Shown here in pieces: positions 46,765-55,743 of a DNA stretch of 64,000 nucleotides (position 1 is the first letter of the stretch; each line of letters begins with the position of its first letter). The notes beneath the pieces were generated by a model. The model did not search any database and was not told the origin of the DNA. It was given only the letters and a program-made list of their open reading frames with translations. The position numbers and the translations under genes are program-made. The stretch comes from Riemerella anatipestifer (GTDB lineage Bacteria > Bacteroidota > Bacteroidia > Flavobacteriales > Weeksellaceae): assembly GCF_035666175.1 (NCBI RefSeq), contig NZ_CP142016.1:1302001-1366000 (forward strand). The letters run 5' to 3'.

Positions 46765-46790
46765 CACAACGATTTTTTTATTTTGAGTGA

Positions 46791-46820
46791 AAAAAGCGCC
46801 CAATTAATTGGGCGCTTTTT
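46791..46820. terminator. Duplicate terminator, bidirectional
   Basis: A 30-nt palindrome, AAAAAGCGCCCAATT and its complement. It is the counterpart of 45953-45985 with GCTCCC/GGGAGC replaced by GCGCCC/GGGCGC, a paired change that keeps the stem. A/T runs on both sides let it also end the leftward surface-protein gene at 46863. Confidence 0.85.
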
Positions 46821-47631
46821 ATTTAACACACATATTTACTAAACTTCCACTTAACCAATAGATTAATTACGTTTTAACGCAAATAAATAATTCTCATTAT
46901 GTGGTATATTGTTTTGGTCACTTAATGATGCTGATACGGTAGGAATATCTGCAAAAGTACCATTGATTTTTTCAAAAGATATTTGAACATAATAGGTTTT
47001 AGCTGTTGTACTCGTATTGTTAACTATCCATATTCCATTTGCCATACTATAATTGGTGTTGGGCAGTATATTAGTAGATATAGATTTTGGTCCTCCCGAC
47101 ATAGCTGCTCCTTGAAAATCTGTCCTTTGGTTCGTTTTTGTTTCTGATATTCTTGCCTTTACCCATACTGTTTGATTAGTAAATACAGCGTTCTTCATTC
47201 CCAGTAAATAGCCACAATAAATCATCCATTGCCCTGGAGGTAATGTGATAGAATACCCAGTATACCTAAAGTAATACTGTCCTACAGCAGGATTCTGTTC
47301 AATGTAATATAAATTTTTCCCTTCCATTATATCCGTATACTCAAAAGGATTCGCGTAAATAATATCTACACCACTTGGTATGGTAGGGTTAGTTCTGCTT
47401 ACAACCCCTAAAGTCCCATCAGGTTTTGCTACTACAGCTTTAGTATACTCACTTTCCAGCGATGTAGCATCTGTCATTTGGCTGATTTTAGCATTACCAC
47501 TTACCTCTAACTTTTGTGATGGGCTTTGAGTCCCTATCCCTATATTTCCTGTTCCTGTAAACATGAGGTTGTTAGTTCCCATATTAACCGTTCTTGCCCC
47601 TGTAAGTGTACCATTAGTATTATAAATATTA

Positions 47632-48611
47632 ACTCGTTGTGCATTTTAAATAATACTGATTTTTAGATGATTTAATTTTCTTTGGAAGATAAATTTATTG
47701 ATATATTGAATAACCGTTGCGGCGGTTATTTTACTGATTATCCTTGTTTTAAAGCCTTCAAAAGTTTTAGCATAGTTTCTTTTAATCATAAATTGGTCGC
47801 AAAGTTGAGAGAAAAATGTCTCAATTCGTTTTCGCTTTTTCTTGTACAATGAAAATTGAGGAATATAATCTTTCTGATTACTTCTCATTGGTGTATCTAA
47901 TTTAATATTAGCATAGTTAAATAAATCTATTTGAACTTTTGCTGATAAATAGCCTCTATCTCCAATTAAAGTACAGTTTCGCATTTGCTCACCAATATCT
48001 TTTAAATAGTGGATGTCGTGAACGGATGCAGGGCTTATATCAAAATTCTTAATCACACCATTTAAAGAACATACTGCGTGTAGTTTATAGCCATAGAAAT
48101 ATAATTTCTGTGAAGCACAATAACCATATGTTGGTGAAGAATAGGATTGCTCTTTACAAATTTTTGAACGAGTAGAACGAGCGTTTTCACAAACTTTCAT
48201 TGGCATGCTATCAACGATAAAAATATCTTCAAACTCATTGAACTCCATCGAAATACGCTGTCTAATTTGCTCTGTTTGTAGGGATAGTCTTCGTTTTCGC
48301 TTATTGTAAACACTTCTTTCAATTTTGTTTATCAGAGAGTTTGGCAATTTTCTAAATAACTGTAATTCGCTATCAATACTCAAGTATTCAGCAGTAATAT
48401 TAAGACTTATGACTTCTAAATCGCTCATTTTAGGTGTTCTTCTCTGATAACTAATCAGTTGATTTTCTGAAAAAAGTCCTAAAACTTCCAAAATTCTTTC
48501 ATATATTTGCTCTAAGTTGTTCATTTATATCGTTTTATAGCAAAAACAATATACTGATTTTCAGTCTAATAAACAACTCTTGTTTTTTTCATTTCATAAT
48601 GCACAACGGGT
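47632..48611 (-). mobile_element. ISRa1-like copy F with 9-bp duplication
   Basis: Intact 980-bp element flanked by TAAATATTA at 47623-47631 and 48612-48620. It is the cleanest insertion in the window and fixes the element's ends. It lies in the large surface-protein gene in the same orientation. Confidence 0.96.
47646..48524 (-). CDS. IS982-family transposase, copy F
   Basis: Full-length 292-aa DDE transposase with Asp105, Asp189 and Glu235; MNNLEQ and NYAKT at the variable sites. Confidence 0.95.
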   Translation of the reverse strand: MNNLEQIYERILEVLGLFSENQLISYQRRTPKMSDLEVISLNITAEYLSIDSELQLFRKLPNSLINKIERSVYNKRKRRLSLQTEQIRQRISMEFNEFEDIFIVDSMPMKVCENARSTRSKICKEQSYSSPTYGYCASQKLYFYGYKLHAVCSLNGVIKNFDISPASVHDIHYLKDIGEQMRNCTLIGDRGYLSAKVQIDLFNYANIKLDTPMRSNQKDYIPQFSLYKKKRKRIETFFSQLCDQFMIKRNYAKTFEGFKTRIISKITAATVIQYINKFIFQRKLNHLKISII

Positions 48612-48620
48612 TAAATATTA

Positions 48621-50012
48621 GTATTCGTATTATCATCCGCCGCTGGAGCCCAAGCCGTACCATTCCATTTTAATACTTGTCCACTAGCAGGAGTTGTATT
48701 AGCCACATTACGACCTTGGATACGAGCGACCGTAGTCGTGTTATTATTCACTGCCGCCGTAACATCTCCCGTTAAAGCGGCTCTTTGGAAAGAAGTTCCA
48801 CTTAAGGTGATAGAGGTAGATCCTGAGTAGGTAGTATTCGTATTATCATCTGCCGCAGGAGCCCATGCTGTACCATTCCATTTTAATACTTGTCCACTAG
48901 CAGGAGTTGTATTAGCCACATTACGACCTTGAATACGAGCGACCGTAGTGGTGTTATTATTCACTGCCGCCGTAACATCTCCCGTTAAAGCGGCTCTTTG
49001 GAAAGAAGTTCCACTTAAGGTGATAGAGGTAGATCCTGAGTAGGTAGTATTCGTATTATCATCTGCCGCAGGAGCCCATGCTGTACCATTCCATTTTAAT
49101 ACTTGTCCACTAGCAGGAGTTGTATTAGCCACATTACGACCTTGAATACGAGCGACCGTAGTGGTGTTATTATTCGCTGCTGCTGTAACATCTCCCGCTA
49201 AAGCCGCTCTTTGGAAAGAAGTCCCACTTAAGGTGATAGAGGTAGATCCTGAGTAGGTAGTATTTGTATTATTATCCGCCGCAGGAGCCCATGCTGTACC
49301 GTTCCACTTCAATACTTGACCATTTGTTGCATTCATTTGGTTAAGTTTATCAGCCGTCACAGCTCCTGCGGCTAAATCTACTGTAGATACAGAACCATCT
49401 GCTATCTTAGCCGAGTTTACAGCATTGTTTGCTATTGTTAATGATGTTGTACCTGTTACATCTCCTGTATGAGCGGCATGGCTAAATGTAGTCCCACTTA
49501 ATGACAAACCTGTACCAGCAGTATAAGTGGTATTAGTATTATCATCTGCTGCAGGAGCCCAAGCTGTACCGTTCCATTTTAATACCTGTCCACTAGCAGG
49601 AGCTGTATTAGCCACATTACGACCTTGGATACGAGCGACCGTAGTGATGTTATTATTCGCTGCTGCTGTAACATCTCCTGTTAAAGCCGCTCTTTGGAAA
49701 GAAGTCCCACTTAAGGTAATAGAGGTAGATCCTGAGTAGGTAGTATTTGTATTATTATCCGCCGCAGGAGCCCATGCTGTACCGTTCCACTTCAATACTT
49801 GACCATTTGTTGCATTCATTTGGTTAAGTTTATCAGCCGTCACAGCTCCTGCGGCTAAATCTACTGTAGATACAGAACCATCTGCTATCTTAGCCGAGTT
49901 TACAGCATTGTTCGCTATCGTTAATGATGTTGTACCTGTTACATCTCCTGTATGAGCGGCATGACTAAAGGTAGTCCCGCTTAATGACAAACCTGTACCA
50001 GCAGTATAGGTG
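48621..50012 (-). repeat. Six long tandem coding repeats of two kinds
   Basis: In coding order: type I (270 bp, 50012-49743), type II (213 bp, 49742-49530), type I (49529-49260), then type II three times (49259-49047, 49046-48834, 48833-48621). Type I units carry TIANNAVNSAKIADGSVSTV; type II units carry ITLSGTSFQRAALTGDVTAA. Both end with GQVLKWNGTAWAPAAD. Copies within a type are almost identical at the DNA level. All phases are multiples of three. Confidence 0.92.
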
Positions 50013-51034
50013 GTATTTGTATTATTATCTGTTCCTGGTGCCCATGCTGTACCATTCCATTTTAATACTTGACCATTTGTTGCTGTAGGTAATGAGACCG
50101 TTTGGGTATTAGCAGTATAGATAAGTCCATTAGTAGCAGTGATAACTCCAGAAGGACCTATTGGTCCCTGTAAGCCTTGCGGACCTGTAGCCCCTGCTGG
50201 ACCCGCTACACCTTGAGGTCCTTTTAATGTTTGACCTGTGCTTGTCCATGTTCCTGAAGTTTTCTTATAAACGGTACCGGTGGCAGCATCTACATAACTA
50301 TCACCATTCACTCCTAAACTAGAAGCTGGGGTTCCTGTTCCTGATAACATAGAAGAACCTTGAGCTCCAGTTGCTCCTACTGGACCGGCTGGACCCTGCA
50401 AACCTTGTGGACCTGTAGCCCCAGCTGGACCCTGAGGTCCTTGAATACCTTGGGCGCCCTGTGGACCAACAAGAGATGTCCCTATTCCCCAACCACTAGC
50501 AGTTTTAGGACCATAAATTTGGTTAGTAGCTGTATTGATGTAAAAGTCTCCTTCACTTCCCACAGCAGATTGTGGCGCGGAAGCACCATTAAGCACACTT
50601 TTACCATCTGCTCCTGCTAAAGTAGTAGCACTCTACCCATTGGCTTCCAAGTACCGCCATTAAGCGTAGTACTTTTATTTTCATAATAGTAGAAACCTGG
50701 GACTACATCTACACCTCCTAGACCAGATCTACCAGTTCCTACATTATAAACCAACATACCATCCATACGAGTAGGATAGTTAGCAGGTCCACCAGAGCCT
50801 ACACTAGATAAAGCTGTAAGCTGAACTAAATCCACTCTAGGGAATATTAACCCCTTTCCTAGATTGATTGAACTGTTCCAATCTGGAGAGGACGAAGCAT
50901 CCATAAATGTGGTACTATTAGACAATACCTCTTGATTAACAGTAGAATTTGTTCTAACCTGACCAAATGCAATACTTCCAAGAGCAACCGCAGCTAATAA
51001 TAGATTTTTTTTCATATTAGATTTTTTTTTCATA

Positions 51035-51646
51035 TTAATTACCTCCCTCTGAACCATACCATTTACCACCATAATATATATAACATAAACCGCTATTCTG
51101 GTAAATAGACCCTCCATATAATCCTCTAGGCTGAGGAGATATTGTCAATGTAGATCCTGATGTTCCTGGAGCATCATTAAATATACAAATCTTTCTACCA
51201 TTAACAACACCCGCTGTATCAAAAGTCCAAGTAACTGCTCCCGAATCTTTTTTTATTAGAAAATAATCATCTGCCGTCAATGTTATAGTTCCACCTCCCT
51301 GAACTTCCCTAGTTTTATATATTGTAGCTCCTAACTTATTCCACTTCTGTATACTTTTATCAAAAAAGTAAAACCCTTTACCACTTACTTCCGATGCTAC
51401 TCCTGTACCAGCTACTCCATCAGAAACATACACCAAAGTAGCCTCTTCGGCTCCTGTCATAGCTTGTACCTTTGCTGTAGTTACCCTAGGGATAAGAATC
51501 CCCTCATTGGTACTTCCTGTAGTAGTTTTAGCATCAATGTGTAGAGTAGCTTTAGGATCTGGATTATTAATACCCACTTGTCCATAAGCTGATAATCCTA
51601 AGCCAATAAAAGCTAACAGGCTTAATTTAGTCGTTCTTGTTTTCAT
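51035..51646 (-). CDS. Secreted surface protein, paralogue of the 42076 gene
   Basis: The 203-aa protein has a signal peptide (KLSLLAFIGLGLSAYGQ), then VGINNPDPKATLHIDAK, NEGILIPRVTTAKVQAM, TLVYVSD and KGFYFFDKSIQKWNKLG. These match the order of blocks in the truncated gene at 42076. The C-terminal half (EVQGGGTITLTADDYFLIKK and ICIFNDAPGTSGSTLTISPQ) looks like a small beta-sandwich repeated in other Weeksellaceae surface proteins. Function is unknown. It is the first gene after the long leader and is followed after 1 nt by the collagen-like gene. Confidence 0.82.
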   Translation of the reverse strand: MKTRTTKLSLLAFIGLGLSAYGQVGINNPDPKATLHIDAKTTTGSTNEGILIPRVTTAKVQAMTGAEEATLVYVSDGVAGTGVASEVSGKGFYFFDKSIQKWNKLGATIYKTREVQGGGTITLTADDYFLIKKDSGAVTWTFDTAGVVNGRKICIFNDAPGTSGSTLTISPQPRGLYGGSIYQNSGLCYIYYGGKWYGSEGGN

Positions 51647-52072
51647 AAATTTTATTTTTTTGTTTGAATTAATTTTATTTTACTGGCATAAACAATCCCT
51701 TAGAAAACTTATTTCTAAAGCAATATAAGATAGAAAGAAGCATTGAGATTTTTGAAGAATTCCCTCTAATATTCCAAAAAAACTAGGAACACCAAACAAA
51801 AACAACAACAAATTAAGCTTATGAAATAACGGTGCTCCTAGTGTAGAAATATGAAAATCAAAGTGAAATAAACATAAAACACAAGCACACACAAAAACCC
51901 CATAAACTCGTAAAAAGAATACAGGGTATGGCTTACATAACGAAACATTCGTACAAGAAAGCATAATAATTGTGGTTTGCGTGTGTGTTTATGTGTGTGT
52001 TTACACAATTATTCTAACTATCAGTGTTTATGTATAATTAGCTGTATTATAGCTATAATACAAAAACTAGTA
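51647..52072 (-). promoter_or_regulatory. Long structured leader of the surface operon
   Basis: About 425 nt without a convincing gene lie between the promoter and the first surface gene. In order of transcription it has an inverted repeat AATAATTGTG (52013-52004 with 51974-51965) around a CA-rich tract (GTAAACACACACA at 52004-51992), then the shared hairpin (51841-51783) followed by seven T. A 94-codon frame (51964-51680) rich in Cys, Phe and Leu overlaps it and is probably not a gene. Confidence 0.6.
51776..51841 (-). terminator. Terminator-like leader hairpin shared with the 42076 locus
   Basis: On the - strand CTAGGAGCACC (51841-51831) pairs with GGTGTTCCTAG (51793-51783) with one G-T pair, then come seven T (51782-51776). 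It looks like an intrinsic terminator inside the leader. Its loop is 37 nt, long for a terminator. Confidence 0.62.
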
Positions 52073-52103
52073 CAAACTTATAACCTTTTAGTAAAGTATA
52101 CAA
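52073..52103 (-). promoter_or_regulatory. Promoter of the surface operon
   Basis: On the - strand TTG (52103-52101), 20 nt, TAAGTTTG (52080-52073). It matches the + strand promoter at 41519-41549 in sequence and spacing. Confidence 0.78.
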
Positions 52104-52164
52104 GTTTTTTTAATAAAAACTGCTAATAATCATAGTTTTATTTTAAAATCAGAAAATAATATTT

Positions 52165-52172
52165 TAGTTTTG
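52165..52172 (+). promoter_or_regulatory. -7 element upstream of the rhodanese gene
   Basis: TAGTTTTG fits TAnnTTTG, 25 nt before the ATG. No clear -33 box. Confidence 0.45.
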
Positions 52173-52197
52173 TACTAAACCTTAATAGATATAGTTT

Positions 52198-52509
52198 ATG
52201 TTAAACTTTATAAAAAAACTTTTCGGAGGGAACACCGTAGATTTTCAAGATTTAGCCGCAAAGGGAGCTCAAATAATAGATGTGAGAACGAAAGCCGAAT
52301 ACAATTCAGGGCATATTTTCAACTCCATCAATATCCCATTACAGGAGCTAAACCAAAACCTCAATCGCTTAGATAAAAGCAGACCCGTAATTACCTGTTG
52401 TGCCAGTGGTATGCGTAGTGCTTCGGCAAAATCTATCTTATCTAATAATGGCTTTACTGCTTATAATGGTGGAGGCTGGAGCTCTCTTCAAAAGAAAATT
52501 CTAAAATAA
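52198..52509 (+). CDS. Single-domain rhodanese-like protein
   Basis: The 103-aa protein is one rhodanese domain: IIDVRTKAEYNSGHIFNSIN, then an active-site loop ITCCASGMRSASAKSIL with the catalytic Cys (two adjacent Cys here), and YNGGGWSSL near the end. Such proteins move sulfane sulfur. It lies 6 nt before the thioredoxin gene on the same strand, so the two form a small thiol operon. Confidence 0.9.
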   Translation: MLNFIKKLFGGNTVDFQDLAAKGAQIIDVRTKAEYNSGHIFNSINIPLQELNQNLNRLDKSRPVITCCASGMRSASAKSILSNNGFTAYNGGGWSSLQKKILK

Positions 52510-52515
52510 AAAGGT

Positions 52516-52815
52516 ATGTCTCAAAAATTTAAAGAACTCATAGAATCTCCTAAACCTGTACTCATAGACTTTTTTGCTACATGGTGCCAACCTTGCAAGG
52601 TACAGTCTTCGGTACTTAACACCGTGAAAGAAAATGTGGGAGATACGGCTAGAATTGTAAAAATAGATATTGACAATTACCCTTCTATCGCTAACGAATA
52701 CGGCGTAAGAAGTGTACCCACTCTTATGATTTTTAAAAATAGTGAACTCCTTTGGAAAGGTAGTGGCGTACACGATGTAAATACCCTAACTCAACTTCTT
52801 AAAGATTTTGCTTAA
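52516..52815 (+). CDS. Thioredoxin family protein
   Basis: The 99-aa protein has the thioredoxin fold with the motif FFATWCQPCKVQ: the CxxC is CQPC rather than the common CGPC. The cis-Pro segment is YGVRSVPTLMIFKNSE. It has no signal peptide, so it acts in the cytosol. The operon with a rhodanese suggests thiol or persulfide reduction. Confidence 0.92.
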   Translation: MSQKFKELIESPKPVLIDFFATWCQPCKVQSSVLNTVKENVGDTARIVKIDIDNYPSIANEYGVRSVPTLMIFKNSELLWKGSGVHDVNTLTQLLKDFA

Positions 52816-52837
52816 GTATAAATTTCTATAAAAAAAT

Positions 52838-52868
52838 TTGCACTCTTTATAGAGAGTGCAAGTTTTTT
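52838..52868. terminator. Terminator between thioredoxin gene and fabD
   Basis: Nine-bp arms (52838-52846 and 52853-52861), T-run on the right and A-run on the left (52830-52836), so it can serve both converging genes. Confidence 0.87.
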
Positions 52869-52892
52869 ATTAAACTCGTTTACTTAGTTTTT

Positions 52893-53768
52893 TTACATTG
52901 CAGAAGATACCACCACTTCTGAACTTATCTTTTTGATTAACCCTTGTAATGTTTTACCTGGACCTACTTCCACAAAAGAAGTTGCACCGTCTTTAATCAT
53001 ATTTTGAATAGACTGCGTCCACTTTACAGGCCCTGTAAGCTGTGCGATAAGGTTTTGTTTGATATCCTCCTCATTAGCCACCGCAGTGGTTGTAATATTT
53101 TGATAAATAGGAAAACTCGCCTTTCTGAATTTTGTATTTTCTATCGCTGTTGCTAACTGGTCTTGTGCAGGCTTCATTAGTGGTGAATGAAATGCTCCAT
53201 TAACAGGTAATAGCAATGCTCTCTTAGCTCCCGCTTCTTTAAGTTTAGCACAGGCTTCCTCTACTGCTTTGGTTTCTCCAGATATTACCAATTGCCCAGG
53301 GCAGTTATAGTTTGCAGGTACTACTACCCCATCTATTTGAGTACAGATTTCTTCCACTCTCTCATCTTCTAAACCTAAAATAGCCGCCATAGAAGAAGGG
53401 TTAGCGTCACACGCTTTTTGCATAGCATCAGCTCTTTGTGCTACTAATTTTAAACCGTCTTCAAAAGATAAAACGCCACTCGCCACCAATGCAGAAAACT
53501 CCCCTAAAGAGTGTCCAGCTACCATCTGAACACCTGTGGCATCTATAGCTTTAACTGCGGCTACCGAATGTATAAATATTGCAGGTTGCGTTACTCTGGT
53601 TTGTTTTAAATCTTCCTCTGAACCATTAAACATAATTTTCAGGATATTAAAACCTAATATCTCATTGGAAAACTCCATTAAATCTTTAATATCTTTCCTG
53701 CTATCGTACAGTTCTTGTCCCATTCCTACAAACTGAGACCCCTGACCTGGGAACACTAATGCTTTCAT
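52893..53768 (-). CDS. fabD: Malonyl-CoA:ACP transacylase
   Basis: The 291-aa protein has the FabD motifs: FPGQGSQFVGMG at the start, the nucleophile Ser in VAGHSLGEFSAL, and the catalytic His in NGAFHSPLM. It loads malonyl groups onto acyl carrier protein for fatty-acid synthesis. It follows the LysM/PBP1 gene on the same strand after 42 nt. Confidence 0.97.
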   Translation of the reverse strand: MKALVFPGQGSQFVGMGQELYDSRKDIKDLMEFSNEILGFNILKIMFNGSEEDLKQTRVTQPAIFIHSVAAVKAIDATGVQMVAGHSLGEFSALVASGVLSFEDGLKLVAQRADAMQKACDANPSSMAAILGLEDERVEEICTQIDGVVVPANYNCPGQLVISGETKAVEEACAKLKEAGAKRALLLPVNGAFHSPLMKPAQDQLATAIENTKFRKASFPIYQNITTTAVANEEDIKQNLIAQLTGPVKWTQSIQNMIKDGATSFVEVGPGKTLQGLIKKISSEVVVSSAM

Positions 53769-53810
53769 ATTTATTTTTTCAAAGATTATCTCTTTAGTTT
53801 CTAATTAAAT

Positions 53811-55706
53811 TTATGGTAAAAGTCTTACTACACGGTAACCTACATTTACATAGGCACCATTTGGTTTTACTCTTTGGAATTCAAATTTTGTAGCTAACTG
53901 TGTTTGAGTTTGCCCCATTTGCTTAAATATTTCTCCTTTCTTATTTTCTCTAGAAAGCATATCATTAACGATATCAAAACCTACCACAGCATATTTGGAA
54001 GGAGTCTTGCAATATTTGGATTTATAAGCGGCTAGAACTTCTTTTTCAAAATCTCCTTCTGAATCTATTTTTCTATCCATAATATACACCAAACTAGCTT
54101 GACTTAGCTCATCTACTTTTTTATCAAAAGCCGACGTATAGAACATACTAAAAGCTTTGATACCTTTAGTTTCTTTAGATAAATTAATCAGCTTGGAAGC
54201 AAACGCATTACCAACAGCATCGTCATCACTTGCTAAAATAGCTATTACTGGAGAGCTTTGCCCTGTCATCATATTCTGCTCTAGCTCTATTTTAGATGCA
54301 TTATCTACTATAACTATATCCGCTTTCTTTAAAGATTTCTCCAACTTTGTTTTTATATAATCAGCGTTTATTGTATCTGCCCCTGATACAATATAAATCT
54401 TTTGGTTAGAAAAAACCTCTTTAACCTCTTTTGCAATCCTATCAGCATAGATGGTTTTATCTGTTTCAGCAATAATTAAATTACCAAAATCATACATATC
54501 CTCGCTATTAGCAAATGGAGCTACTACAGGAATTTGAGTATCTTTAACATAATCTAAAACCTCTAACACATTGGACTTGAATAACGGCCCTATAATTAAG
54601 TCTGTATTAGATGGGTCTATCTGGATTAAATTCTTCTTAAATGCTTTTTCGTTACCTGCATCTATGATATTAAAATCTAACTCTTGCCCCTTCTTGGCAT
54701 TCATCTGCACTGCCAACTTCGCTCCCATAAGGAAATCCGTCGCAAGCCCTCTGTATTTAGAATCTCCCGTATCAAAGCCAAATGGTAACATCAACACCAC
54801 TTTAAGTGCATTTGTGTTTTTCTTAACATAGGCTTTATTAAATTTCTTTATTTTAAGAACCATTCCTGGCTTTAGTCCATCTGAAATTTGAGGGTTTAGT
54901 TCTAAGAGTTGGTCTAAATCTAAATCATACTTGTTAAGAATACCAAAAACAGTATCACCTGCCTGAACGGTATAAGTAATATAATCTTCTTGAGAAGGAG
55001 TTACCTTTTTAGTTTCTGAAAAGTCTGGTTTTGCACTCTCTGTAGAGTTTGTGACAGATGGGTGCTTCACTTTAATGATATCCCCAACTTTCAATCCACT
55101 TTCTTCTAAGCCAGGATTAAGTGCGAAAAGATCTTTCTTACTGATTCCAAACTGCTTTGTAATACGAGAATAGTTGTCTCTTGACTGCACTTCATATTCT
55201 CCTTCAGATAAAGTCTTCGTTGTTTTTTCTACAGACGAACTTTCCTGTGCTGGAGCTGGAGTAGCAACTTCTTTAGGAGTAGAAGTGGTTACTAGTTCAG
55301 ACGCCCCATATTTGGTAATTTTATCCAAAGGCAATACCACTTCCTCCCCTATCTTCATTTCTAAATTTGGATTAAGCTTTCTTACCTCTGCTTCTGTAAC
55401 ATGGTACTGGCGTGTTAAACTATACAAAGTTTGTTTTGGCTTCAATATAATTTTACCCAACTGAACCTCCTTAGAAGCAGCCACTACTTTCTGTTTTTGC
55501 CCAGTTGATTTTTTACCAATATTAAGGGTTTGTCCTATCTTAATGGCTCCGTCCTTTATTTCAGGATTAAGTTCGTAAAGTTCTTTTAGAGATAAACCAT
55601 ACTTTTTAGAGATAGAATATGGTGTCTCTTTCTCGGCTACAGTGTGCGTTTGTGCCTGTAAAAAGAAACTCATTAAAAATATAGGAGCAATTAATATTTT
55701 TTTCAT
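53811..55706 (-). CDS. LysM-repeat protein with type 1 periplasmic-binding-like domain
   Basis: The 631-aa protein has a signal peptide (MKKILIAPIFLMSFFLQAQ), four LysM domains (about 21-64, 84-127, 168-212 and 240-290, for example YTVQAGDTVFGILNKYDLDL), and then a domain of about 330 aa (VVLMLPFGFDTGDSKYRGLA, LIIGPLFKSNVLEVLDYVKD) like the ligand-binding fold of ABC amino-acid and LivJ-type proteins. LysM domains bind peptidoglycan, so it is periplasmic and cell-wall linked. The ligand is unknown; a structural role like the LpoA-type activators, which share the fold, is possible. Confidence 0.87.
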   Translation of the reverse strand: MKKILIAPIFLMSFFLQAQTHTVAEKETPYSISKKYGLSLKELYELNPEIKDGAIKIGQTLNIGKKSTGQKQKVVAASKEVQLGKIILKPKQTLYSLTRQYHVTEAEVRKLNPNLEMKIGEEVVLPLDKITKYGASELVTTSTPKEVATPAPAQESSSVEKTTKTLSEGEYEVQSRDNYSRITKQFGISKKDLFALNPGLEESGLKVGDIIKVKHPSVTNSTESAKPDFSETKKVTPSQEDYITYTVQAGDTVFGILNKYDLDLDQLLELNPQISDGLKPGMVLKIKKFNKAYVKKNTNALKVVLMLPFGFDTGDSKYRGLATDFLMGAKLAVQMNAKKGQELDFNIIDAGNEKAFKKNLIQIDPSNTDLIIGPLFKSNVLEVLDYVKDTQIPVVAPFANSEDMYDFGNLIIAETDKTIYADRIAKEVKEVFSNQKIYIVSGADTINADYIKTKLEKSLKKADIVIVDNASKIELEQNMMTGQSSPVIAILASDDDAVGNAFASKLINLSKETKGIKAFSMFYTSAFDKKVDELSQASLVYIMDRKIDSEGDFEKEVLAAYKSKYCKTPSKYAVVGFDIVNDMLSRENKKGEIFKQMGQTQTQLATKFEFQRVKPNGAYVNVGYRVVRLLP

Positions 55707-55743
55707 TGTTTATAAACTAGATTGCAAAAATACATTTTTCCAA

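Larger units (their letters stand above)
46863..51033 (-). pseudogene. Large collagen-like repeat surface protein, broken by frameshift and ISRa1
   Basis: Without its lesions this gene would code for about 1060 aa. It has a signal peptide (MKKNLLLAAVALGSIAFGQ), an N-terminal domain (about 25-150), Gly-x-y collagen-like stretches (GPQGAQGIQGPQGPAGATGP and two more), six large repeats, and a C-terminal domain beginning NIGIGTQSPSQKLEVSG. Lesion one is a frameshift near 50632: the frame reads MGR then VLLL-stop, whereas the other frame continues SATTLAGADGKSVLNG; one lost A would explain it. Lesion two is ISRa1-F at 47632. Removing the IS and one 9-bp duplication rejoins the frame exactly (TNTNIYNTNGTLTGARTVN). 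It follows the 203-aa surface gene after 1 nt, so they form an operon. Confidence 0.87.

Noticed and set aside
48621..50012. Regular repeats that could be taken for a CRISPR array
   Set aside because: Units are 213 and 270 bp, in frame and protein-coding, with no short repeat-spacer pattern.
51680..51964. 94-codon frame on the - strand in the surface operon leader
   Set aside because: Unusual Cys/Phe/Leu-rich composition, overlaps the hairpin and T-run, and no recognised family. It is mentioned only as an alternative reading of the leader.
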